From contig NZ_JAVFJK010000002.1 in NCBI RefSeq assembly GCF_030908215.1, positions 372,001 through 436,000 of the forward strand: 64,000 nt of DNA, read 5' to 3'. Positions 57,820 through 64,000 of this stretch are shown in pieces. Source of the DNA: Sinomonas sp. ASV486 (GTDB lineage Bacteria > Actinomycetota > Actinomycetes > Actinomycetales > Micrococcaceae). The notes under the pieces were generated by a model that worked only from the letters and a program-made list of their open reading frames with translations, was not told where the DNA came from and did no database searches. The position numbers and the translations under genes are program-made. Positions within the stretch are counted from its first letter, which is position 1; each line of letters opens with the position of its first letter.

Positions 57820-59013
57820 ATGACCCTTACCGCCGCAGACTCCCCCGGATTCGCCAACCCCCTCGCTGCCCTCTCGGGAGGGGAGGCGACCCTTGATGCG
57901 ATCCGGCACGTCAGGCTGTCCTCACTGACGCTCCCGCTGGCCACCCCGATCAGCGACGCCAAGGTGCTCACCGGCAGGCAGAAGCCCATGACCGAGATCG
58001 TGTTCCTGTTCGCTGAGATGATCACGGAGCAGGGGCACAGTGGCATCGGTTTCAGCTACTCGAAGCGTGCAGGCGGGACCGCCCAGTATGCCCATGCCAG
58101 GGAGATCGCCGAGAACCTCGTCGGTGAAGATCCCAACGACATCGGACGCATCTACGAGAAGCTCCTGTGGGCCGGCGCCTCGGTGGGCCGCAGCGGCGTC
58201 GCGACTCAGGCGATCGCTGCTCTCGACATCGCCCTGTATGACCTCAAGGCGAAGCGTGCAGGCCTCCCCCTTGCCAAGCTCCTCGGCGGCTACCGCGACT
58301 CCGTGCGGACGTACAACACGTCAGGGGGCTTCCTCCAGGCGCCGATCGAGGAGGTCAAGGAGCGAGCCACCCGGTCCCTCGCCGAGGGGATCGGCGGGAT
58401 CAAGATCAAGGTAGGCCATCCGGACCACCGGGTTGACCTGGCCCGAGTGACCGCCGTGCGCGAGCACCTCGGCCCGGGCGTTCCGCTCATGGTCGACGCC
58501 AACCAGCAGTGGGACAGGGCGGCGGCCATCCGCATGGGGCGCGCGTTCGAGGAATTCGACCTCACCTGGATCGAGGAGCCGCTGGATGCCTATGACGCCG
58601 CCGGCCACGCCCAGCTCGCAGCCTCGTTGGACACGCCGATCGCCACCGGTGAGATGCTCTCGAGCGTCGCCGAGCACCTCGCCCTCATCGAGCATCACTC
58701 AGTGGACATCATCCAGCCGGATGCTCCCCGGATCGGTGGCATCACACCGTTCCTCCGCCTCGCAGCCCTGGCAGACCAGGCCGGACTCCAGCTCGCACCG
58801 CACTTCGCGATGGAGATCCACCTGCATCTCGCCGCCGCCTACCCAAGGGAGCCATGGGTCGAGCACTTCGAGTGGCTCAATCCGCTGTTCAACGAGCGCC
58901 TCGAAACACGCGCTGGCCGCATGATTGTCCCCTCCCGGCCCGGCCTCGGCTTCACGCTCAGCGATCAGGCCCGCGCCTGGACCACAGACACCGTCGAGTT
59001 CGGCGTCAAGTAG
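57820..59013 (+). CDS. Galactarate/L-talarate dehydratase (enolase superfamily)
   Basis: The 397-residue protein aligns residue for residue with the known active-site numbering of Salmonella talarate/galactarate dehydratase: the KxK base pair at K195/K197 (GIKIKVG), metal ligands D226, E252 and E278 (VDANQQW, IEEP, ATGEM), and the opposing histidine H328 (LAPHFAMEIHLHLA). It should dehydrate galactarate or talarate to 5-keto-4-deoxyglucarate. Downstream aldolase or dehydratase genes are not adjacent. AAGGAG lies eight bases before the ATG. Confidence 0.9.
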   Translation: MTLTAADSPGFANPLAALSGGEATLDAIRHVRLSSLTLPLATPISDAKVLTGRQKPMTEIVFLFAEMITEQGHSGIGFSYSKRAGGTAQYAHAREIAENLVGEDPNDIGRIYEKLLWAGASVGRSGVATQAIAALDIALYDLKAKRAGLPLAKLLGGYRDSVRTYNTSGGFLQAPIEEVKERATRSLAEGIGGIKIKVGHPDHRVDLARVTAVREHLGPGVPLMVDANQQWDRAAAIRMGRAFEEFDLTWIEEPLDAYDAAGHAQLAASLDTPIATGEMLSSVAEHLALIEHHSVDIIQPDAPRIGGITPFLRLAALADQAGLQLAPHFAMEIHLHLAAAYPREPWVEHFEWLNPLFNERLETRAGRMIVPSRPGLGFTLSDQARAWTTDTVEFGVK

Positions 59014-59072
59014 CCTCGGAACAGCGCACCGGGCGCGAACCGCCGTCCACCCATCCCCTCAGGAGACCACCC

Positions 59073-59798
59073 ATGTCCCCCGACTCCCCACGGCGCCCCT
59101 TCGGTGCAAGCCTCACGGACGGCGTCGTCGATCGCCTGACCGGCCGGATCGTGGACGGCGGGTTCGCCCCGGGAGACAAGCTCCCGTCCGAGGGCGAGCT
59201 CATGGAGCAGTTCGCCGTGAGCCGGACGGTGGTGCGGGAGGCGCTCTCCCGCCTCCAGGCGGCGGGGCTCGTCGAGACGTACCGCGGGCGGGGAACCTTC
59301 GTCCTCACCCGACCGAGCGAAGAGGCCTTCTCGATCGAGGCCGGCTCGGTCCGCACCGTGCCCGAGCGGCTCGAGCTGCTCGACTTCCGCATCGCGGTCG
59401 AGGTCGAGGCCGCGAGTCTCGCCGCCCAGCGGCGCACCCCCGCACAGCTCGACGAGATCGCCCGCGCCCTCGACGTGTTCCGTGCGAGCCGGGCCAAGCC
59501 GAGCGGCGCAGTCGACGCCGACTTCCGATTCCACACGGCCATCGCGGCCGCCGCGAGCAACCGCTACTACGCGGAGCTGCTCACTTCGCTGGGCCCGACG
59601 ATCATCGCGATGCCGCAGACACGCCTGCGCGCGGCCGAGGGACCCGAACGCGACGCGCATTTCGATCGGGTCACCTACGAGCATGAGTCGATCTACGCCG
59701 CGATCGAGCGCGGCGATCCCGCCGGAGCCGCGGCCGCCGTGCGCACCCACCTCGCCAATTCGCGCCAGCGTCTGACCCTCGGCCCGGACCTCGGGTGA
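59073..59798 (+). CDS. GntR-family (FadR subfamily) regulator of the sugar-acid module
   Basis: The 241-residue protein has the GntR winged helix (IVDGGFAPGDKLPSEGELMEQFAVSRTVVREALSRLQAAGLV, in two stretches) and an FCD effector domain (LLDFRIAVEVEAASLAAQR, DADFRFHTAIAAAASN with metal-site histidines, FDRVTYEHESIYAAIERGD). AGGAGA precedes the ATG. As the gene after the dehydratase, it probably represses the transporter and dehydratase until a sugar acid binds. Confidence 0.9.
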   Translation: MSPDSPRRPFGASLTDGVVDRLTGRIVDGGFAPGDKLPSEGELMEQFAVSRTVVREALSRLQAAGLVETYRGRGTFVLTRPSEEAFSIEAGSVRTVPERLELLDFRIAVEVEAASLAAQRRTPAQLDEIARALDVFRASRAKPSGAVDADFRFHTAIAAAASNRYYAELLTSLGPTIIAMPQTRLRAAEGPERDAHFDRVTYEHESIYAAIERGDPAGAAAAVRTHLANSRQRLTLGPDLG

Positions 59799-59959
59799 CC
59801 TTGGGGTACTCCCTCGACCGGCTTGTCGGGATCGTCGCTCGCCAAGGAGCCCCAGATCGGGCGCGCGGCGCCGCGACTCCTCACCGCCGGGATGCTTCCC
59901 GTGTCAGCGACGCGGTGCATCCACGCGGTGAACCCTGGCGACGGTCTCGCTCGTCGCGG

Positions 59960-60400
59960 TCAGGCCTCCGGGGCTCCGGGCATGGGCTCCCCCGCGATGT
60001 TCACGAGCCACGCGATGCCGAACTTGTCGGTGAGCATGCCGAAGGTTGCGCCCCAGATGGCCTTCTCGAGCGGCATCGAGATGACTGCGCCGTCCGAGAG
60101 CCCGTCCCAGTAGCCGCGGAGCTCTTCCTCGGTGTCCGGTCCCCCGCTGAGCGAGATCGAGAAATTGCTGCCGGGCTGGTACTCCATGCGCGACGGAGTA
60201 TCAGAGCCCATGAGCGTGAAGCCGCTCGGCGTCTCGAGCTGCGAATGCATCACGAGCTGCCCCTCTGACGGATCCTGGGCCGCATGCAGCTCGTCGAACG
60301 TCGAGATGGTGAGGTTGCCGCCGAGGACAGACTGGTAGAACGTCATCGCATCGCGGGCGTTGTCCTTGAAGCTCAGGTACGGATTGAGAGTGGCAGGCAT
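59960..60400 (-). CDS. VOC-superfamily PhnB-like protein
   Basis: The 146-residue protein has the paired beta-alpha-beta modules of PhnB-like proteins: LNPYLSFKDNARDAMTFYQSVLGGNL, LVMHSQLETPSGFTLMGSDTP, FSISLSGGPDTEEELRGYWDGLSDG and GATFGMLTDKFGIAWLVNI. Members are often annotated as glyoxalase-like or 3-demethylubiquinone methyltransferase-like, but their real role is unknown. AAGGGAG precedes the ATG. A 15-bp tandem repeat lies upstream. Confidence 0.88.
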   Translation of the reverse strand: MPATLNPYLSFKDNARDAMTFYQSVLGGNLTISTFDELHAAQDPSEGQLVMHSQLETPSGFTLMGSDTPSRMEYQPGSNFSISLSGGPDTEEELRGYWDGLSDGAVISMPLEKAIWGATFGMLTDKFGIAWLVNIAGEPMPGAPEA

Positions 60401-60414
60401 GATCGCTCCCTTAC

Positions 60415-60459
60415 GTGGTGATGCGGATGGTGGTGAGGCGGATGGTTGGTGATCCGGAC
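60415..60459. repeat. Three 15-bp tandem repeats upstream of the PhnB-like gene
   Basis: GTGGTGATGCGGATG, GTGGTGAGGCGGATG and the diverged GTTGGTGATCCGGAC lie end to end. They occupy the leader or promoter of the minus-strand gene. They may be operator copies or simple slippage products. Confidence 0.6.
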
Positions 60460-60521
60460 GTCGTGATCCTTGCTGACCCTCGCGAGCCTACGCCGGTCCA
60501 CCGACACTTTTGAAGGTCCTT

Positions 60522-61769
60522 CTAGCCCGCGAGGCGCTCCAGATGCGCCACGACCGCGGCCCGCTTGGGCGAGCGCGGCGGCAGGAGGCGAAGAGCGGTA
60601 CGCCACGCCTCGGCGTCGTCCGCTGCCTCCGGCAGGCGGAGGTAGTGGAGCACGACGTCGACGGCGGCGCTGCCCACCACCGCTTCCCTCAGCGTCGCCG
60701 AAAGCTCGTCGCGCAGCTCCGTGATCGCGGGTGCCTCGGAGCGCGGCAGCAGCTGCCCGCCGTAGGCGCCGAGGGCCTGCCGATGGGAACCGCGTTCGAG
60801 GAGCGCGAGAGCGGTCATCGAATCGACCTCGAGCCCGTCCACCCGGTACGGCCGCGAGAGCAGCGTGACGCCGGTACCGGAAGCCTCGAGGACCTTCCGG
60901 AGGCGCACGAGCTCGGCCCTCAGGGTCACGGGCGGGACAGGCTGGGCATACAGGCGCTCGGTGAGCTCCTCGGCGGTGAGTCCCCGCGGGTGGCCGGCCA
61001 AGAGCACGAGGATCTCGGAATGGCGCGCGCTCAGGCTCAGCTCGCGGCCAGCCCAGCGCAGCACGCCCTGATCCCGGCCGGTGACGGTCAGGACGGCGCC
61101 GATCGTCTGCGCGGAGGCCCGTTCGAGGGTCGGCGGCCGCACGGTGGCCAGACCGCGGAGCCGCTCCTCGACCGCGGCCACGGCCGCCTTGAGCCACGGC
61201 AGGGCATGCACTCCCACAGCCTGCTCGCCGCCCGTGATGTCGACGACGCCGATGGCCTGGTCCGAGCGCGGGTCGCGGATGGGCATCGCGGTACAGGAGA
61301 ACGCCTCGACGAGGGGGCTGAAGTGTTCGGGCCCGCGAATCTGAACGGCGCTGCCCGTCGCGAGCGCCGTGCCGGGGGCCGACGTGCCCACGCTCGCCTC
61401 GGACCAGTCTGCCCCTTCGAGGAAGGCCATGCCTTCTGCACGGCGCCGCACGCCCGGGTCACCGCCGATCCACAGGAGTCGGGAGCTCGCGTCCCCCACG
61501 GCGACGAGGATGCCCGAATCACGGGCCGGCTCGATCAGCAGCTCGCTGATGACCGGCATGACGGACGCGAGCGGGTGCTCGGTGCGGTACGAGGAGAGCG
61601 CATCGTCGTCGAGGATGCTCGTCACCACGGCATCCTCCCGGCGTTCGTGGACGGCAAGGGAGCGCCGCCAGGAGTCGGCGACCACGGCGCGCGCGGCTCC
61701 GCCCCCGGGCTCCCCAGGGTCCACGCCTCCCGCGCCCGCGGAGTGCGGCTGGTCTGCGCGCACGCTCAT
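60522..61769 (-). CDS. GAF-domain transcriptional regulator with C-terminal helix-turn-helix (AcoR-like without AAA+ domain)
   Basis: The 415-residue protein has an AcoR-like N-terminus (VVADSWRRSLAVH, then HPLASVMPVISELLIEPARDSGILVAVGDASSRLLWIGGD), a GAF domain (about 60-220; GADWSEASVGTSAPGTALATG, CTAMPIRDPRSDQAIGVVDITG) and a C-terminal winged helix (HSEILVLLAGHPRGLTAEELTERLY). It lacks the sigma-54 ATPase domain. Relatives control aldehyde dehydrogenase genes in actinobacteria. Its own promoter has GTTGC repeats like those before ald at 33774. Start codons at 61781, 61769 and 61763 are all possible. Confidence 0.85.
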   Translation of the reverse strand: MSVRADQPHSAGAGGVDPGEPGGGAARAVVADSWRRSLAVHERREDAVVTSILDDDALSSYRTEHPLASVMPVISELLIEPARDSGILVAVGDASSRLLWIGGDPGVRRRAEGMAFLEGADWSEASVGTSAPGTALATGSAVQIRGPEHFSPLVEAFSCTAMPIRDPRSDQAIGVVDITGGEQAVGVHALPWLKAAVAAVEERLRGLATVRPPTLERASAQTIGAVLTVTGRDQGVLRWAGRELSLSARHSEILVLLAGHPRGLTAEELTERLYAQPVPPVTLRAELVRLRKVLEASGTGVTLLSRPYRVDGLEVDSMTALALLERGSHRQALGAYGGQLLPRSEAPAITELRDELSATLREAVVGSAAVDVVLHYLRLPEAADDAEAWRTALRLLPPRSPKRAAVVAHLERLAG

Positions 61770-61830
61770 CCACCCCTTCATGTGTGCCGTGGCTCACAAG
61801 TGTACGCGCCGATGCTCAGACCCAATCCGG

Positions 61831-61852
61831 GCAACGTTGCATCAACGTTGCG
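61831..61852. promoter_or_regulatory. Palindromic GTTGC repeats upstream of the GAF regulator
   Basis: GCAACGTTGC (61831-61840, perfect dyad) is followed by CAACGTTGCG (61843-61852). GTTGC recurs with 11-bp period (61836, 61847), as at 33884/33895 before ald. This is a candidate autoregulatory site. Confidence 0.5.
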
Positions 61853-61995
61853 TCCGGGAATCCCGGCTCAGGCGGCCTGGGTGGTGCGGTCGACGACGAG
61901 CGCCTGCGCGAAAATGTGACACTATCAGTCTCACTCAAGAGGCGGCAGGGGCCGAGGTCAAAGGTCCCGAGCCCTCACATATGGGGGCCTCCGGG

Positions 61996-62280
61996 CTATC
62001 CGCCCGCGATCGACTGGATGACCAGGACCTCCGCGCCGGGGGCCACCCGCGTCTCGAGCCCATCCCCCCGCCGCACGTCCTCTCCGCCCACGTACAGATT
62101 GACGTGACGACGGAGCGCACCGCGCTCGTCCCTCAGCCGGCGTCCCAGCACGGGGAACTGACGGGCGACGGCGTCGAGCGCGTCGCGCGCGCACGTCACC
62201 GCATCGTCGGGGAGCTCGAACTCTGTCTTCCCGCCACTCGCTTCCGCAAGGACGGATGGCACGACGACGGTGACGGTCAC
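61996..62280 (-). CDS. MoaD/ThiS-like sulfur-carrier protein
   Basis: The 94-residue protein has a beta-grasp pattern (VTVVVPSVLAEASGGKTEFELPD, RRHVNLYVGGEDVRRGDGLETRVAPGAEVLVIQSIAGG, in pieces) and ends in the Gly-Gly needed for adenylation and thiocarboxylation. It could carry sulfur for molybdopterin or another pathway; no moaE or thi gene is near. GGAGGG lies six bases before the GTG. It starts two bases after the BNR-protein stop, so the two are coupled, a pairing that recurs in actinobacteria. Confidence 0.85.
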   Translation of the reverse strand: MTVTVVVPSVLAEASGGKTEFELPDDAVTCARDALDAVARQFPVLGRRLRDERGALRRHVNLYVGGEDVRRGDGLETRVAPGAEVLVIQSIAGG

Positions 62281-62282
62281 GC

Positions 62283-63389
62283 TTAACCCTCCGGAGCGGC
62301 GTCGTGCGCGATGACCGCCGCCCGCACGCAGAGGACGTCCGGCAGATGGCCGAGCACCTCCTGGAAGGTCCCGCCCTCGTCGGCACTCGCGTACACCGAG
62401 CCGCCGCGTGTGCCGAAGTAGACGCCAACGGGGTCTTCGGTGTCCACGTCGGCGGCGTCCCGCAGCACCGCGTTCCAGTCATGCTCGGCCAACCCGGCGT
62501 CGAGGCGGCGCCAGGTGGCGCCGGCGTCGTCGGTCCGATGGACAGCGAGCCGGCCCTCCGGCGCGATGCGCTCCCAGTCCGAGACCAGGGGGACGACCCA
62601 CGCCGTGCCGCTCCGTCGCGGGTGGGTCAGCATGACGAAGCCGAAGTCTGCCGGCAGCCCGTCCGCGATCGACACCCAGGTGTCCCCGCTGTCGTCACTG
62701 CGGTAGACGCCCCGGTGGTTCTGGGCGTAGAGGCGGCCGTCGACATCAGCGGCGATCTTGTGCACGCACTGGCCCACCTCGGGCTCCGGGTCAGGGAGGA
62801 AATAGGCCGAGATCCCGCGGTTGCGGGCCGTCCAGCTCGCGCCCGCGTCGGTGCTGCGGTAGACCCCTCCGGCGCTCATGGCGAGATGGACGAGGTTCTC
62901 GTCCCGGGGATCGGGAACGATCGTATGCACGGCGGCGCCGCCGGCACCCGCGCCCCATCGATCTTTGTCCGGGTGCTCCCACAGGGCGCGGTTCAGCTCG
63001 AACGACCCGCCGCCGTCGGTGGACTTCCACACGGAGATCGGCTCTGCGCCGACCCATACGACGCCGGGCCGCTCCTCGGTATCCGGCCGGATCTGCCAGA
63101 TACGTTCGACGGCGGCGTCCGCGGCCTCGGGGAAGACAACCGAGCCCTGCGCGGGCTCGGTCCACGTGGTACCGAGATCATCGGAGTGGACCACCGTGGG
63201 ACCGAAGTGCTCTGAACGGACGCCTACCAGCAGGCGAGTCCTGCCGCCTCGCGTATCAATCGCGATCGAGGGAATCTCCTGCATGAGGAACTGAGGCGCT
63301 CCCACCGTCCAGGTCCTGCGGTCTTCGCTCGTGGCGAGCCACAGTCCCTTCTTGGTGCCGACGGCGAGAAGGTAGCGGGGTGAATTCAT
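62283..63389 (-). CDS. BNR/Asp-box repeat beta-propeller protein (sialidase-like fold)
   Basis: The 368-residue protein has several Asp-box motifs (SDDLGTTW, STDGGGSF, STDAGASW, SDDSGDTW, TDDAGATW, SADEGGTF), one per propeller blade. It lacks a signal peptide and sialidase catalytic residues are not evident, so a cytoplasmic binding or hydrolase role is open. The ATG at 63389 (MNSPRYLLAVGTKKG) was chosen where the fold begins; the upstream frame is low-complexity. It leads a two-gene operon with the MoaD-like protein. Confidence 0.85.
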   Translation of the reverse strand: MNSPRYLLAVGTKKGLWLATSEDRRTWTVGAPQFLMQEIPSIAIDTRGGRTRLLVGVRSEHFGPTVVHSDDLGTTWTEPAQGSVVFPEAADAAVERIWQIRPDTEERPGVVWVGAEPISVWKSTDGGGSFELNRALWEHPDKDRWGAGAGGAAVHTIVPDPRDENLVHLAMSAGGVYRSTDAGASWTARNRGISAYFLPDPEPEVGQCVHKIAADVDGRLYAQNHRGVYRSDDSGDTWVSIADGLPADFGFVMLTHPRRSGTAWVVPLVSDWERIAPEGRLAVHRTDDAGATWRRLDAGLAEHDWNAVLRDAADVDTEDPVGVYFGTRGGSVYASADEGGTFQEVLGHLPDVLCVRAAVIAHDAAPEG

Positions 63390-63722
63390 GCGTCCCATTC
63401 GAGCACCGACGCCGTCGCGGCGACAAGGGAGCGCGGTGGCCACCGGGGAACGCGGGCTGTCCGTCTCCGCAACGCCCGTCCGCAACACTCGAAAAGTCTG
63501 GCCCGATGCTGGGCAAAGGGGCTCACGGGCCTGTAGCCTTCTGGCTAAGTCCACTGGGGCTGACGATTTTGTTGACAGATCATTGAACCCCCCGGCACGA
63601 TCCGGATTCCGGGGGCCCCGAACCGCCCCGGAGCGCGTACCCCCCCAATTGCGCGCTTCGGGGCTTCTCTTTGCCGCTGTTCACAAGCTCTTTGCCGCTT
63701 AAATCTCTTTGCCGCTTAAATG
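63390..63722. other. Gap between the BNR operon and the rRNA terminator; contains one hairpin, no gene
   Basis: The left part should hold the BNR-moaD promoter. A longer hairpin, GCCCCGAA (63615) with TTCGGGGC (63657) plus inner GCGCG pairing, may be a second terminator for the rRNA operon or a small structured RNA. TTGACA at 63573 on the plus strand has no convincing -10 partner. No protein-coding frame looks real. Confidence 0.4.
63688..63721. repeat. 17-bp tandem repeat next to the rRNA terminator
   Basis: CTCTTTGCCGCTTAAAT is present twice end to end (63688-63704 and 63705-63721), and its first 12 bases occur again at 63667-63678. On the minus strand the repeats follow the 5S terminator directly, so they would supply repeated AT-rich release tracts. 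Confidence 0.75.
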
Positions 63723-63758
63723 CAGTGTGGCCCCGACGTTGTTGTCGGGGCCTCACTG
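63723..63758 (-). terminator. rRNA operon terminator after 5S
   Basis: GGCCCCGAC (63729-63737) pairs with GTCGGGGCC (63744-63752) around GTTGTT, extended by CAGTG/CACTG across one mismatch. It lies about 10 bp past the 3' end of 5S in the minus direction. Confidence 0.8.
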
Positions 63759-63766
63759 TGAATGGT

Positions 63767-63886
63767 TGTCCGGCGGTGTCCTACTCTCCCACACCCTGGC
63801 GGGTGCAGTACCATCGGCGCTGTGGGTCTTAGCTTCCGGGTTCGGGATGGGTCCGGGCGTTTCCCCCACGCTGTGGCCGCCGTAAC
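63767..63886 (-). rRNA. rrf: 5S ribosomal RNA
   Basis: Read on the minus strand, the gene starts GTTACGGCGGCCACAGCG and contains the universally conserved CCCGAACCCGGAAGCTAAG and GCGCCGATGGTACTGC blocks, ending near GGACACCGCCGGACAAC. The first and last bases pair to form helix I. Length near 120 nt is normal; exact ends are uncertain by one or two bases. The rest of the rRNA operon should lie to the right. Confidence 0.95.
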
Positions 63887-64000
63887 CCTTGCTCCGCGCG
63901 CCCCCGGCCTTTTCCGTGGCGGGGGTGGGGAAGTGTGTGGTCACGGTGTTCCGTGAGTCGTTGTTCGGTTGTGGGTGTTGTGCTGTGGTTTCCCTGGGGT
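63887..64000 (-). other. 23S-5S intergenic spacer (part)
   Basis: This GT-rich stretch on the plus strand lies between 5S and the expected 23S gene beyond the window edge. No tRNA or open frame is seen in it. Confidence 0.6.

Noticed and set aside
59693-59920. Minus-strand ORF of 75 codons overlapping the GntR gene end
   Set aside because: Most of it is antisense to the GntR coding region and it lacks an initiation signal.
60415-60459. CRISPR-like array
   Set aside because: The 15-bp units are contiguous without spacers and only three copies exist.
63753-63956. Open frames of 63-64 codons on both strands over the 5S gene
   Set aside because: They lie entirely on the 5S rRNA and its spacer; such frames are a common annotation artefact.

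Overview
The window is high-GC actinobacterial DNA with AGGAGG-type ribosome binding sites, many GTG starts and many ATGA or GTGA stop-start overlaps. Gene content and the 5S sequence fit a soil member of the Micrococcaceae (Arthrobacter or Sinomonas type); that placement is inference. The right edge is the tail of an rRNA operon: a 5S gene on the minus strand, with 23S expected beyond the window.

Layout. 1-0.6 kb: start of a drug-efflux MFS pump. 0.7-5.9 kb: an arsenic island with an ArsR-arsenate reductase fusion, an aquaglyceroporin, two arsenate reductases, a second ArsR, a 21-residue peptide with eight cysteines, and a two-domain ArsA ATPase. No ArsB, Acr3 or ArsD is visible. 5.9-9.9 kb: small orphan genes and an Orn/Lys/Arg-decarboxylase-type enzyme. 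9.9-15.6 kb: an organosulfur acquisition operon (flavin reductase, ABC importer, TauD-like dioxygenase, two-component flavin monooxygenase). 16.2-19.0 kb and 25.0-27.4 kb: quinate/shikimate catabolism (QsuB/QsuD-like enzymes, a ShiA-like transporter and a LacI-family regulator), tied together by paired operators of the same design. 19.1-23.6 kb: a CoA-transferase, enoyl-CoA hydratase and MFS operon beside an IclR regulator. 23.6-24.8 kb: a secreted phosphoesterase.

27.5-31 kb: an HNH-type lipoprotein, a VanW protein, and a riboflavin pair (GTP cyclohydrolase II plus a deaminase-only RibD). 30.7-33.8 kb: ethanol/acetaldehyde oxidation (ALDH, ADH, DUF779). 34-35.6 kb: PhoA. 35.6-38.4 kb: a lipoprotein, a LysM protein, an SRPBCC protein and an iron-type alcohol dehydrogenase. 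38.4-45.2 kb: a berberine-bridge oxidoreductase, an ArsR-rhodanese regulator divergent from an MFS pump, a TetR/DUF4386 divergent pair with two identical-architecture operators, and an FAD monooxygenase. 45.3-51.4 kb: glycolate/glyoxylate use (GlcG, malate synthase G, a lactate/glycolate permease and a GlcD-type oxidase). 51.4-52.3 kb: a CsoR-like palindrome driving a Cys-rich small protein and a membrane protein. 52.4-55.3 kb: three-gene transhydrogenase. 56.2-59.8 kb: a galactarate/talarate module. 60-63.4 kb: a VOC protein, a GAF regulator, MoaD-like and BNR-repeat proteins.

The strongest candidate for something undescribed is the arsenic island: an ArsA motor without a recognisable pump, preceded by a tiny Cys-rich peptide with a perfect Shine-Dalgarno, in an operon whose only visible exit channel is an aquaporin. 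The other main results are regulatory: operator sets read from the DNA that assign regulators to distant targets (LacI to qsu and shiA; possibly the GAF regulator to ald).
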